This document shows, in pieces, positions 24,624-34,175 of a DNA stretch of 64,000 nt. Under the pieces are notes generated by a model. It was given only the letters and a program-made list of their open reading frames with translations. It was not told where the DNA came from and searched no databases. Source of the DNA: an uncultured Eubacteriales bacterium (lineage in GTDB: Bacteria > Bacillota > Clostridia > Oscillospirales > Acutalibacteraceae); contig CAKSHM010000003.1 in assembly GCA_934457415.1 (NCBI GenBank), forward strand, positions 62,001 through 126,000, in the 5' to 3' direction. How positions within the stretch are numbered: the stretch's first letter is position 1; every line of letters starts with the position of its first letter. The translations under genes were made by a program, and so were the position numbers.

Positions 24624-26000
24624 TTAAGAAATATTTCCGACAGTGCGCGGATAAAGAATAACATCGCGTATATTTGAAACTCCCGTGACATACATAATAA
24701 TTCTTTCGAGACCGAGACCGAATCCGCTGTGCGGAACAGAGCCGAATTTTCTTAAAGAAAGATAATCCTTATAATCGTCAAGATTCATATTTCTTGCTTT
24801 CATAGCCTCAAGCAGCTTATCGAGGTCTGCCTCTCTTTCGGAGCAGCCTATAATTTCGCCGACTCCCGGGACCAAAAGGTCGGTTGCGGCAACAGTCTTA
24901 CCATCCGGATTCTGTTTCATATAAAAGGATTTGATTTCCTTAGGATAATCGGTGAGAAAAACAGGTTTTTTGCATATTACCTCGGAAATATATCTTTCAT
25001 GCTCTGTCATAAGGTCGCAGCCCCACTCGACGGGATAGGCAAAGCTTTCTTTGCTAGCCTTTAATTTTTCTATCGCCTCAGTATAAGTCATAACGGCAAA
25101 GTCGTGGCTTACTACGGTTTTAAGCTTTTCTATAAGTCCTTTTTCAAAATGCGCGTCGAAGAATTTAAGCTCTTCGGGGCACTTTTCAAGCACCGCATTT
25201 ATAATATGCTTAATCATTTCTTCTGCAATTTCGATAATATCGGGAAGCTCTGCAAAGGCAACCTCCGGCTCTACATGCCAGAACTCGGCGACATGGCGCG
25301 GAGTATTGCTTTTTTCCGCGCGGAAGGACGGACCGAAGGTATAAATCTTGCCGAGACCCATTGCGGCAACCTCGCCCTCTAACTGTCCCGAAACCGAAAG
25401 AGCGGCTCTTCTGCCGAAGAAATCGGCGGCATTATATTCCTCTTCTGATTTATATTCGGTGCTGTAACCGATTGTTGTTACCTTAAACATTTCGCCCGCT
25501 CCCTCGCAGTCGCTTGCGGTGATAAGCGGAGTATGAATATAGATATAATTTCTGCTCTGGAAAAACTCATGAATTGAGGCCGAAACAACCGAACGGACTC
25601 TTAAAACCGCATTAAAGGTATTAGTGCGGACTCTGAGTGCGGGAATTGTTCTTAAATATTCAAGAGTATGTCTTTTTTTCTGCAGGGGGTAATCAGCAGG
25701 ACACTCGCCCAAAACCGATATTTTTTCTGCATTTATCTCGACGCTGTCCTTAGCGACTACGGACTCAACGACCTTGCCCTCAACCTTAAGCGAGGTGCCG
25801 AGCTTAAGAAATTCAGAAATATCCGATAAAACAGATTTATCAATAACAATCTGAAGATGCTTTAAGCTTGTTCCGTCATTAAGCTCGATAAAAGCCATAT
25901 TTTTTGAGTCGCGCGAGGTTCTGACCCAGCCGCAGACCGTTACTTCCTTACCGACAAAGGAAGAATCCTTTAAAATTTCCGCAATATCAATGTGCTTCAT
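24624..26000 (-). CDS. asnS: Asparagine-tRNA ligase
   Basis: 458 residues. An N-terminal OB-fold anticodon-binding domain (EVTVCGWVRTSRDSKNMAFIELNDG) precedes the class II catalytic core with motif 2 (PSFRAEKSNTPRHVAEFWHVE) and motif 3 (GFGLGLERIIMYVTG). It charges tRNA-Asn. GGAGGTAATATT precedes the ATG. A T-box leader and consensus promoter lie upstream at 26023-26339. Confidence 0.97.
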   Translation of the reverse strand: MKHIDIAEILKDSSFVGKEVTVCGWVRTSRDSKNMAFIELNDGTSLKHLQIVIDKSVLSDISEFLKLGTSLKVEGKVVESVVAKDSVEINAEKISVLGECPADYPLQKKRHTLEYLRTIPALRVRTNTFNAVLRVRSVVSASIHEFFQSRNYIYIHTPLITASDCEGAGEMFKVTTIGYSTEYKSEEEYNAADFFGRRAALSVSGQLEGEVAAMGLGKIYTFGPSFRAEKSNTPRHVAEFWHVEPEVAFAELPDIIEIAEEMIKHIINAVLEKCPEELKFFDAHFEKGLIEKLKTVVSHDFAVMTYTEAIEKLKASKESFAYPVEWGCDLMTEHERYISEVICKKPVFLTDYPKEIKSFYMKQNPDGKTVAATDLLVPGVGEIIGCSEREADLDKLLEAMKARNMNLDDYKDYLSLRKFGSVPHSGFGLGLERIIMYVTGVSNIRDVILYPRTVGNIS

Positions 26001-26022
26001 AATATTACCTCCGAAAAAATAT

Positions 26023-26304
26023 AAAAAAGCGCCTTATACCGTCCTAAAAAATTTCAGGACGGATAGACGCTTAAAAATTATCCGCGGTGCCACCTAAATT
26101 ACCTTTTTTAATAAAAGGTCCCTCAACAGCCGGAAAGCCGCTTTCTTCTTAACGCGAAGCCACGGTGCCCCTAATCAGCGAAAAGCCTTTCAGTTTACAG
26201 CTAAAAAGTGTTATTCACAAGATGCGTATGCCTGCGTTTCCACTGTCCGCCGGTCACTGCCCACCGTTTACCCTGCTACTTGTCTTTCTCAAAGCTTTTA
26301 AACA
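26023..26304 (-). promoter_or_regulatory. T-box riboswitch, AAC (Asn) specifier, before asnS-asnA
   Basis: The reverse strand carries the T-box sequence TTAGGTGGCACCGCGG (around 26083-26098), followed by a long terminator stem (26027-26045 with 26056-26072) and TTTTTT. Upstream, AGTAGCAGG and GAATAACACTTTTTAGCTG fit the two sides of the stem I specifier loop, with AAC at 26212-26210. Uncharged tRNA-Asn should favour the antiterminator. This accounts for the gap of more than 300 bases between asnS and the SGNH hydrolase gene. Confidence 0.92.
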
Positions 26305-26310
26305 ATTGGA

Positions 26311-26339
26311 ATTATATCACTTATAATTTATTTTGTCAA
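26311..26339 (-). promoter_or_regulatory. Perfect consensus promoter of the asnS T-box operon
   Basis: TTGACA (26334-26339), 17 bases, TATAAT (26311-26316) on the reverse strand. The -35 box lies inside the last codons of the SGNH hydrolase gene, which ends at 26328. Confidence 0.85.
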
Positions 26340-26996
26340 GGGAGTGTGATCATATTCAAAGCCGCAATGCTTTAAAAATTCTTTTGCCATAAGCGTTGCG
26401 CCTATCTGATTCGGATGAACCCTGTCCCAAGCGATGAAAGAGGAATGGCGGAAGCTAAAATAATCCTCATAGGTTTTTTGAAAATCTACGAATGTGCAGC
26501 CGAATTTATCGGCAAGCTTTTTGACTATTGCGCCGTATTCATCCATTCTTTTTCTCATCGGGTCCTCGCGGTTAGGTTCCATATAATAAGGAGTTATAAG
26601 GAAAATACCCTTGACCCTATCCTTCATTTTAATAATCATCTCAGTGAGATTTTTTTCATATTCGGCAGGCTGAACCTGAGCATCAAAGCAGGCAGGAGTA
26701 TCAAACTGCCTCCAAACATCATTTATACCTATACAGATTGAAAGCCAATCAGGCTTTAGGGATACAACATCGCGGTCATATCTCTCAAGCAGGTCTTTAC
26801 TTGTATTCCCCGAAATTCCGCTGTTTGTTATTCTGAGATTTATTTCGGGATACCATACGCTCAGCATATTTTCGATAATTCTTACATAGCTTCTGCCGAG
26901 ATTATCGAAAAGTCCCTCGCCTACAGGCTGGGCGCTGCCCATATCCGTTACCGAATCTCCCGCAAATACTATTCTGTCGCCGTTTTCAAAAATCAT
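26328..26996 (-). CDS. SGNH/GDSL family hydrolase
   Basis: 222 residues. The four SGNH blocks are present: GDSVTD with the catalytic Ser, the Gly in NSGISGNTS, the Asn in GINDVW, and DRVHP with the catalytic Asp and His. Such enzymes are esterases, often deacetylating carbohydrates. No signal peptide is visible, so it should act in the cytoplasm. GGAG lies 9 bases before the ATG, just after the engB stop. It is last in the murI-to-SGNH block and its end holds the asnS promoter. Confidence 0.88.
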   Translation of the reverse strand: MIFENGDRIVFAGDSVTDMGSAQPVGEGLFDNLGRSYVRIIENMLSVWYPEINLRITNSGISGNTSKDLLERYDRDVVSLKPDWLSICIGINDVWRQFDTPACFDAQVQPAEYEKNLTEMIIKMKDRVKGIFLITPYYMEPNREDPMRKRMDEYGAIVKKLADKFGCTFVDFQKTYEDYFSFRHSSFIAWDRVHPNQIGATLMAKEFLKHCGFEYDHTPLTK

Positions 26997-26999
26997 TTT

Positions 27000-27575
27000 T
27001 TAACATCTCCATTGTTCGATTATATTTCTGAGTTCTTCGGTTCCGTCGCCCTTAAGCGCCGAAAACGGAATGATCCGAATATTTTCGCCAAGCTCTGTTT
27101 TAAAGGCCTCAAGCCTGTTATTATATTCGGTTTTATTAAGCTTATCGCACTTAGTCAGAACAACCGTATAAGGGATATTATAATGCTTTAAAAACTCAAT
27201 CATTGAAATATCGAATTCCGCGGCAGGGCGGCGCATATCTATGAGCGAAAAGCACATTGCGATATTTCTACCCTGTCTGAAATACCCCTCCATAAGCTCG
27301 CTCCAGCGTTCCTTTTCCTTAGATGTTACCTTTGCGAAGCCATACCCGGGAAGATCCACTATTCTTAAATCCTTGAGCCTGTAAAAATTAACAGTTACGG
27401 TTTTGCCCGGGGTGGAGCTTACTCTCGCAAGCGCCTTTCTTCCGAGAATTTTATTTATAAGAGAGGATTTTCCTACATTTGACCGTCCCGCAAAGCAGAA
27501 TTCGGGAACATCGGATTCAGGCAGCTGAGAAGAGGTTCCGAAAGCCGCCTCGAAACAAGCATCAGTAAAATTCAT
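27000..27575 (-). CDS. engB: Ribosome biogenesis GTP-binding protein EngB/YsxC
   Basis: 191 residues. GTPase motifs GRSNVGKSSLIN (G1), a threonine in TPGKTVTVNFY (G2), DLPGYGFA (G3), TKCDKL (G4) and SAL (G5). EngB helps assemble the 50S subunit and is essential in Firmicutes. Its place directly after lon is the classic Bacillota arrangement (lon-ysxC), with a 16-base gap. Confidence 0.96.
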   Translation of the reverse strand: MNFTDACFEAAFGTSSQLPESDVPEFCFAGRSNVGKSSLINKILGRKALARVSSTPGKTVTVNFYRLKDLRIVDLPGYGFAKVTSKEKERWSELMEGYFRQGRNIAMCFSLIDMRRPAAEFDISMIEFLKHYNIPYTVVLTKCDKLNKTEYNNRLEAFKTELGENIRIIPFSALKGDGTEELRNIIEQWRC

Positions 27576-27591
27576 TTATATTTCTCCGTTT

Positions 27592-29991
27592 TTAACATCT
27601 GTTTACAGGTTTTGGAACAGTGTCGGATGTTGCCGCAAAAAGCTTATCGGACTGCTCTTTTTCAGGAAAAACGAGAGCATTTTCGATAATTTCGTTTACA
27701 TTATCAACAGGAACAAACTCAACTTTTTCACGGACTGTTCTGTCAACCTCGTCAAGATCGGGAACATTAAGGGCGGGAATAAATATTTTCTTTACACCGC
27801 CTCTGTATGCCGCCATTGATTTTTCCTTAAGCCCGCCTATAGGCAGAACTCTCCCCTTTATGGTAACCTCGCCTGTCATAGCGATATCTCTTTTAACGGG
27901 AAGACCTGTAAGCGCAGAAACAAGCGCGGTTGTAATGGTTACGCCGGCGCTCGGTCCGTCCTTTTTAACCGCCGCCTCGGTAGCATGGATATGAATATCG
28001 CAGTTTTTATAAAAATCGGGATCGATTCCGTATTTCAGCGCGTTTATACGGACATAGGTAACCGCGGCGGAGGCGGATTCCTTCATAACATCTCCGAGAC
28101 TGCCCGTAAGCAAAATCTTACCCGTTCCCTCGGTTGAGGCAACCTCAAGCTGCATTATTTCTCCGCCGACGGCAGTCCATGCAAGCCCGTTTATAATTCC
28201 GATTTCGTCACTTTCTAAAACGGTTTCGGGACGGTATTTTTTTGTACCTAAAAGTGAATACAGATCGCTTTCCTTTATTGTTACCGAGGTTTCCTCCTTT
28301 GAGGCTATCTTTTTTGCCGCCTTTGAGCAAAGCGAGGCAATTGTGCGTTCTAACGATCTTACGCCTGCTTCCCTTGTATAAAAATCGACAATTCCGTAAA
28401 TCGCGCCGTCGGTAATTCGGCATGTTTTAGAGGTTAAGGCATGCTTAGCAAGCTGTTTTGAAACCAAGTGCTTTTTAGCGATATTAAAGCGTTCCTCCCT
28501 TGTATAACCGTCAAGACAAATGACCTCCATTCGGTCAAGAAGAGCGGCGGGAACAGTACTTAAATCATTTGCTGTCGTTATGAATACCGCTTTACTCAAA
28601 TCATAAGGAAGCTCAACAAAATTATCCGTAAACGAATTATTCTGTTCGGGGTCTAAGACTTCTAAAAGCGCAGAAGCCGGATCGCCCCTATAATCGCCCG
28701 AAAGCTTATCTATCTCATCAAGAAGAATAAGAGGGTCCGAAACACCTGTCTGTTTTACGGAGCTGATTATTTTACCCGGCATTGCTCCGACATAGGTTTT
28801 TCTGTGTCCTCTGATTTCAGCCTCATCGTGCATTCCGCCGAGCGCTATTCTTACATACTTTCTTCCCATGCACTCCGCAATAGTCTTTCCGACAGAGGTT
28901 TTTCCGACTCCGGGGGGACCCGCGAGACAGATAATCTGTCCTGTAAGCTCGGGATTGAGCGAATAGACAGAAAGCATTTCAAGAATTCTTTCCTTGACCT
29001 TATCAAGTCCGTAAAAATCCCTGTTAAGGATTTTTTCGGCTTTTTTGATATCGACCTTAGAACCCGAATGTTTTTCCCACGGAAGCTCTAAGCACAGATC
29101 AAGCCAAGAACGCATAACTGTACCCTCATGAGAGCCTGCGGGCAGCTTTGAAAGCTTATTTATTTCGGTTTTAATTCTTGCTTTAACGGAATCGTCCGCT
29201 TTAAGCTTTTCAAGCTTTTTAAAATAGCTTTCGATTTCGGTGGCTTCATCGTCGCCGTAAAGCTCATCATTTAAAACCTTTATCTGTTCTTTTAAATAGT
29301 ATTCTCGCTGATTATCGTCAATCCTATGGCGGGTCTTTTCGCCTATACGGTTATCTATCTCGCAGATTTCCTTTTCCTTGCTTAAAAGCTCAAGAAGAAT
29401 TTTCGCCCTTGTCATGGGAGAAAGCTGCTCCAATATAAACTGCTTATCATCATAAGGAGACGGAACATTAAAGGCGATATAATCGCAAAGATAAGGTATA
29501 TCGTCGCAGGTGGCGACGGTTGAAATTATATCGGGGGCAATATTCCTGTTGGCCTCAACATATTTTTCAAATTCTATTCTTATTCTTCTTATAACGCTTT
29601 CCTTATAAACCGCTCGGTTTTTTACCGCCTTTTCCTCACATTTTTCAACCGCCGCGGAATAAATATCGGGGTTTTTCAAAAAAGCGGTATGCTTTGCGCG
29701 GTAAAGCCCCTGAACGAGGGCCTTAACGCTCCCGTCCGGCATTTTAAGTGTTTGGCGGAGCTTACACATACAGCCGATTTTATAAAGATCGTTTTCAGTA
29801 GGGTTTTCGACCGTAATATCCTTTTGAGCGACAAGATAAATAAGCTGATTTGTCGACATTGCACGGTTTATCGCATTAACAGAACGCTTTCTGCCCACAT
29901 CAAGCGTAAGAATCATAGACGGGAAGGCTACCAATCCCCTAAGCGCAAGCACCGGAAATGTTCCCGACGGCGCTTTTATTTCTGCTGACAT
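27592..29991 (-). CDS. lon: ATP-dependent Lon protease
   Basis: 799 residues. An N-terminal LAN substrate-binding domain (about 10-200), a coiled linker, the AAA+ ATPase with Walker A GPPGVGKTS at 358-366 and Walker B ILLDEIDKL, and a C-terminal Ser/Lys peptidase domain with the catalytic serine in KDGPSAGVTITT. Lon degrades misfolded and short-lived cytoplasmic proteins. GGAGAAATAATT precedes the ATG. The last 20 or so residues after the protease domain are a short unconserved tail. Confidence 0.97.
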   Translation of the reverse strand: MSAEIKAPSGTFPVLALRGLVAFPSMILTLDVGRKRSVNAINRAMSTNQLIYLVAQKDITVENPTENDLYKIGCMCKLRQTLKMPDGSVKALVQGLYRAKHTAFLKNPDIYSAAVEKCEEKAVKNRAVYKESVIRRIRIEFEKYVEANRNIAPDIISTVATCDDIPYLCDYIAFNVPSPYDDKQFILEQLSPMTRAKILLELLSKEKEICEIDNRIGEKTRHRIDDNQREYYLKEQIKVLNDELYGDDEATEIESYFKKLEKLKADDSVKARIKTEINKLSKLPAGSHEGTVMRSWLDLCLELPWEKHSGSKVDIKKAEKILNRDFYGLDKVKERILEMLSVYSLNPELTGQIICLAGPPGVGKTSVGKTIAECMGRKYVRIALGGMHDEAEIRGHRKTYVGAMPGKIISSVKQTGVSDPLILLDEIDKLSGDYRGDPASALLEVLDPEQNNSFTDNFVELPYDLSKAVFITTANDLSTVPAALLDRMEVICLDGYTREERFNIAKKHLVSKQLAKHALTSKTCRITDGAIYGIVDFYTREAGVRSLERTIASLCSKAAKKIASKEETSVTIKESDLYSLLGTKKYRPETVLESDEIGIINGLAWTAVGGEIMQLEVASTEGTGKILLTGSLGDVMKESASAAVTYVRINALKYGIDPDFYKNCDIHIHATEAAVKKDGPSAGVTITTALVSALTGLPVKRDIAMTGEVTIKGRVLPIGGLKEKSMAAYRGGVKKIFIPALNVPDLDEVDRTVREKVEFVPVDNVNEIIENALVFPEKEQSDKLFAATSDTVPKPVNRC

Positions 29992-30012
29992 AATTATTTC
30001 TCCGTTAAAAAT

Positions 30013-30597
30013 TTATAATTCATTTACATAAACGGCGGCGGCGCTCAGTCGGCTTTCAACAAAGACAAAAACCGCCGTATTTCCGTTTGCGGAATATGTG
30101 ATGTATTCGCACTCGTCCGAGCCGAACGAGAGAAAGTAATAATCGTTCAAGGTTCCTTTTTTAAGCTCGGCGTCTATTCCTCGGCTTTTAAGCCCGTTTA
30201 TAACCTCTACCGAAACCGTATCCGACTCGAAGCCGAAGGCTTTTGAAAAGGAAACTATGGCACATATTCCGCTGTCCTTTTTCTCGGTATTATAGTAATA
30301 CTGAAAATCGCCGCACATTATTTCGGTATATTCGCCGTTTTCAAAAACGGGCAGCTCTGCCTGTGCCTCTTCCTCATCCGAATGTCCGTCCAAATCGGCG
30401 GGCTTATACTCGGATTTCATTTTTTCAAGGGCCTTATCAACATTATCCCCGAGCTTATAGTCTGACTCGGGAATCTGTCCGAGCTTTACATACTGCTTGA
30501 CATCGGCTCCGCTTACGCTGTTCTTTTTTTTACTTTTACAAGCGCAAAACGAAAGCACCATAAGCATTGCAAGCAAAAAGGCTGTGATTTTTTTCAT
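30013..30597 (-). CDS. Putative lipoprotein of unknown function
   Basis: 194 residues. The N terminus MKKITAFLLAMLMVLSFCAC is a lipoprotein signal, with a lysine-rich KSKKKNS after the lipid cysteine. The mature part is acidic, contains a DEEEAQAE stretch, and ends in two hydrophobic beta-like segments; I recognise no family. It sits between lon and pncB with 12-21 base gaps, so it is co-transcribed with them. Confidence 0.75.
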   Translation of the reverse strand: MKKITAFLLAMLMVLSFCACKSKKKNSVSGADVKQYVKLGQIPESDYKLGDNVDKALEKMKSEYKPADLDGHSDEEEAQAELPVFENGEYTEIMCGDFQYYYNTEKKDSGICAIVSFSKAFGFESDTVSVEVINGLKSRGIDAELKKGTLNDYYFLSFGSDECEYITYSANGNTAVFVFVESRLSAAAVYVNEL

Positions 30598-30609
30598 AAA
30601 ATGCTCCTT

Positions 30610-32064
30610 TTATTCATTCTTAGCCGCTATACTGTTTAAAAGCATCTGCTGCTGATCCCAAAGCTTCTGAGAAAGGTCAACATAATAGGTATGCGGTTTT
30701 TCAAATCTCGTAACTTCGTCCCAAAGAGAGCCGACCTGCCGCTCACGGTATTTTGAAATATCCTTTACGCTCGGAGACTCATAAATCTGTCTGCCTTTTT
30801 CGAAAATCTTTTTCTGGAGCTTAACAGCCTTGAAATCGGTGACGGTTTTGCGTTTCCAAGTGAAAACCGGATCGAAAATCTCATAAGGCTCGGTATCGTC
30901 GATTTTTTCGTCATTTAAGGTGATTACATCGGCAATTGCCTTGCCTGTTGCCTTATCGAAAAGTCTCCACGGAATTTTAACACCGGGAATGGTAATTTTA
31001 GCGGTATTTTCGCTGACCTTGATTTTAGGTATTATTTTACCGTTTCTCTCAATTGCGGCAAGCTTATAAACTCCGCCGAAAACAGCCTCGCTTGAAGCGG
31101 TTATAAGTCTTTCTCCCACACCGAAGCTGTCAACCTCTGCGCCTTGAAAAATCATATCTCTTATAAGATATTCGTCCAACGAATTTGACACGCAGATCTT
31201 ACAGTCCTCATAGCCTGCGTCATCAAGCATTTTGCGGACCTTTTTTGAAAGATAGGTTATATCTCCGCTGTCTATTCTTATTCCGAGCGGTCTTTTGCCC
31301 AAGGGCTTTAAAACATCGTTGAAAACTCTTATTGCATTCGGAATTCCCGATTTTAAAACATTATAGGTATCGACAAGCAAAAGGGTGCTGTCGGGATACA
31401 TTTCGGCATACTTTTTAAAGGCTTCATATTCGTCGTCAAAGAGCTGTACCCAGCTGTGAGCCATAGTTCCCGAAGCCGAGACACCGAAATCCTTTGCGGT
31501 TTTTACAACGGATGTACCCGTGCATCCTCCGATAACCGCGGCTCTTGCTCCGAAATATGCGGCATCCGCACCCTGAGCGCGGCGAGCGCCGAATTCCATA
31601 ACCGGTCTGCCATGAGCGGCTCTTACAATCCTGTTTGCTTTAGTGGCGATAAGAGACTGATGATTGATAGTCAGAAGAACCATCGTCTCAATCATCATTG
31701 CCTGAATTGCGGGACCTTTTACTGTTACAATGGGCTCCTTCGGGAAAATCGGGGTGCCCTCGGGAACAGCCCAGACATCGCAGGTGAATTTAAAATCCTT
31801 AAGATAGTCGAGATAATCCTCCGAAAAAAGCTTAAGGCTTCTTAAATATTCGATATCATCATCGTCAAAATGAAGATTTTTAAAATATTCTATAAGCTGT
31901 TCGACGCCTGCCATAATCGCAAAGCCGCCGTTATCGGGAACTCTGCGGAAAAACATATCGAAATATGTTACGGTGTTTGCAAGCTCGGTATTAAAAATAC
32001 CGTTTGACATGGTCATTTCATAAAGGTCTGTAAGTAATGTAAGATTACGGTTATCAATACTCAT
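30610..32064 (-). CDS. pncB: Nicotinate phosphoribosyltransferase
   Basis: 484 residues. The start LTLLTDLYEMTMSNGIF, the MEFGARRAQGADAA block and GIRIDSGDITYLSKKVR are characteristic. The enzyme joins nicotinate to PRPP to give nicotinate mononucleotide for NAD salvage; the active-site His lies in the AHSW region (GTMAHSWVQLF). It is preceded by argS with a 9-base gap in the same minus-strand block. Confidence 0.95.
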   Translation of the reverse strand: MSIDNRNLTLLTDLYEMTMSNGIFNTELANTVTYFDMFFRRVPDNGGFAIMAGVEQLIEYFKNLHFDDDDIEYLRSLKLFSEDYLDYLKDFKFTCDVWAVPEGTPIFPKEPIVTVKGPAIQAMMIETMVLLTINHQSLIATKANRIVRAAHGRPVMEFGARRAQGADAAYFGARAAVIGGCTGTSVVKTAKDFGVSASGTMAHSWVQLFDDEYEAFKKYAEMYPDSTLLLVDTYNVLKSGIPNAIRVFNDVLKPLGKRPLGIRIDSGDITYLSKKVRKMLDDAGYEDCKICVSNSLDEYLIRDMIFQGAEVDSFGVGERLITASSEAVFGGVYKLAAIERNGKIIPKIKVSENTAKITIPGVKIPWRLFDKATGKAIADVITLNDEKIDDTEPYEIFDPVFTWKRKTVTDFKAVKLQKKIFEKGRQIYESPSVKDISKYRERQVGSLWDEVTRFEKPHTYYVDLSQKLWDQQQMLLNSIAAKNE

Positions 32065-32073
32065 TTTTTATCC

Positions 32074-33747
32074 TCACATTTTTTCGGGCGCGGTAATTTT
32101 AAATGCGTCCAAAACATTTTTTATAACATTTGCAGCAGCCTGACAAAGAGCAAGTCTTGCGTTTTTAAGGTCTTCATCCTCGCAGTTTACTCTGCATGCG
32201 GCATAGAATTTATGAAATTTGGTTGCAAGCTCAACAACATAGTGGGTTATTCTTGCAGGGTCATACGCCTTAGCGGCTTGAATTATTTCATCGGAATATG
32301 TACCTATATATGTTATAAGCTCTCTTTCTTCAGAGGAACTAAGAAGATTAAGCTTAACATTTTCAGTCTCGGGCGAGCCGACATTTTTAAGTATAGAACA
32401 AATTCTCGCATAAGCATACTGTACATAATAAACGGGGTTATTGCTCGACTCACTTACGGCAAGGTCGAGATCAAAATCAAAATGGCTGTTAGGCTCTCTT
32501 AAATTAAAGAAAAATCTTGCCGCATCAATCGGCACCTCATCAAGAAGGGTGACAAGAGTTATAGCCTTGCCCGAGCGCTTTGAGGCTTTTATAACCTCGC
32601 CGTTTCGCACTAAGCGCACCATCTGCATAAGCACCGCGTCAAGCCTTGAGGCGTCAACCCCAAGTGCCGTAAGCGCAGCTTTAAGTCTCGGAACATATCC
32701 GTGATGGTCGGCACCTAAAACATCAATTGCCCTGTCGAATTTTCTGATTTCAAGCTTATTATAGTGATACGCGATATCGGGAACAACATAGGTCGGAACC
32801 CCGTTTGCCCTGACCAGAACAAAATCCTTATCACAGCCGAAATCGGTAGTCTTAAACCACAATGCGTCCTCAGAAACATAAGTATGTCCGCTTTCCTTTA
32901 AAAGCTCGATAATTCTTTTGGTTTCGCCGCTCTCGTGAAGCGAGCTTTCCTTAAACCATGTATCATAGGAAATTCTGTATTTTAAAAGGTCGGTTTTTAA
33001 AGCCCCGATATTTTTTGGAAGCGCAAATTCAACCAGTGCCTTTCTTCTTTCCTCTTCGGGTCTTTCAACATAAGAATCGCCGTGAATTTTTGCAAATTCT
33101 TTTGCGTGATTTATAATATCCTCGCCGTGATAAGAGTCCTCGGGCATTTCAATGCCCTCCTTATAAAGCTGCAGATATCTTAAATCAAGCGAAAGGCCGA
33201 ATTTATTTATCTGATTTCCGGCGTCATTTATATAAAACTCGCGTTCAACATAAAAGCCTGCCTTTTCAAGCACCGCAGCCAGACAGTCGCCCAAGGCTCC
33301 GCCCCTCGCGTTTCCTATGTGCATAGGACCCGTCGGATTTGCCGAAACAAACTCGACAAGAATTCGCTTTCCCTTGCCGAAGTCGCTGTTACCGTAATCC
33401 TCGCCCTTATTTAAAACATCAGACACAATATCGGAAAAATAATCATCGCTTAACGTAAAGTTTAAAAATCCAGGCCCTGCTTTTTCGCAGCTTTTAATAT
33501 ATGTATCAGTAAAGTCCGAATTATTTATAATTATATCTGCAACGAACGACGGTGATTTATGAAAGCATTTTGCCCACACAAGCGCGGCATTTACCGCATA
33601 ATCACCGTGCTCGCGGTTTGCGGGTGCTTCAACGGTAAAATCGGGAAGCTCGGTTTTTGCGAGTTCTCCTGCTTTAACCGCTTTTTCCACCGCGTTTATA
33701 ACTGCCGATTTAATTTCCTCGCGCGCAATAAGTGCCGTATATATCAT
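32074..33747 (-). CDS. argS: Arginine-tRNA ligase
   Basis: 557 residues, class I. An N-terminal additional domain is followed by the HIGH-type motif in GPMHIGNARGGALGDCLA. Later come the MVRLVRNGEVIKASKRSGK segment, which aligns with the KMSKS loop region, and the DALR anticodon domain (NPVYYVQYAYARICSIL). It charges tRNA-Arg. GAGGT is 6 bases before the ATG, two bases after the DUF1934 stop. Confidence 0.96.
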   Translation of the reverse strand: MIYTALIAREEIKSAVINAVEKAVKAGELAKTELPDFTVEAPANREHGDYAVNAALVWAKCFHKSPSFVADIIINNSDFTDTYIKSCEKAGPGFLNFTLSDDYFSDIVSDVLNKGEDYGNSDFGKGKRILVEFVSANPTGPMHIGNARGGALGDCLAAVLEKAGFYVEREFYINDAGNQINKFGLSLDLRYLQLYKEGIEMPEDSYHGEDIINHAKEFAKIHGDSYVERPEEERRKALVEFALPKNIGALKTDLLKYRISYDTWFKESSLHESGETKRIIELLKESGHTYVSEDALWFKTTDFGCDKDFVLVRANGVPTYVVPDIAYHYNKLEIRKFDRAIDVLGADHHGYVPRLKAALTALGVDASRLDAVLMQMVRLVRNGEVIKASKRSGKAITLVTLLDEVPIDAARFFFNLREPNSHFDFDLDLAVSESSNNPVYYVQYAYARICSILKNVGSPETENVKLNLLSSSEERELITYIGTYSDEIIQAAKAYDPARITHYVVELATKFHKFYAACRVNCEDEDLKNARLALCQAAANVIKNVLDAFKITAPEKM

Positions 33748-33749
33748 TT

Positions 33750-34175
33750 TTATACCTCATTTACCGTTATTTCAAGTTTATTTATGCTTATCGGCTTTAA
33801 GTCGGAATCAAGGGTATATTTAAGCTTCAGTTCTCCCCCGTTTTCACCGAGGGAACTTTCGATAAGCTCGCCGTAAATTCCTATTTTCATACTTCCGTAC
33901 GGAGTGTCATAAAAGCAATTGTTACGCTTGTCCGCTTCTATAACAAGCCTTGAATTCATATCTCCGGTTCTTTCCAGAACCACCGATCGGTTTTTAAACA
34001 CCGAAAGTGACGAGCGGCAGTTTTCAGCGCCCAATATCGCGCTTTCGTCATAGTAAAGGCAGACGGATTCTTCAGTGCTTTCAAGCTTACCGTCCGTAGA
34101 AAACTCAATTATATTTTCATCTTTTTCGTTTTGATTAACCTGAGTTCCCTTTATTTTAATTATAACATTTTTCAT
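33750..34175 (-). CDS. DUF1934 (YwiB-like) beta-barrel protein
   Basis: 141 residues. It fits the DUF1934 family of small calycin-like beta-barrel proteins: the N-terminal VIIKIKGTQ strand, the LYYDESAILGAENCRSSL segment, and the YDTPYGSMKIGIYGE motif are typical. It usually lies next to argS in Firmicutes, but the function is not known. Its ATG overlaps the murI stop by four bases (ATGA). Confidence 0.88.
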   Translation of the reverse strand: MKNVIIKIKGTQVNQNEKDENIIEFSTDGKLESTEESVCLYYDESAILGAENCRSSLSVFKNRSVVLERTGDMNSRLVIEADKRNNCFYDTPYGSMKIGIYGELIESSLGENGGELKLKYTLDSDLKPISINKLEITVNEV

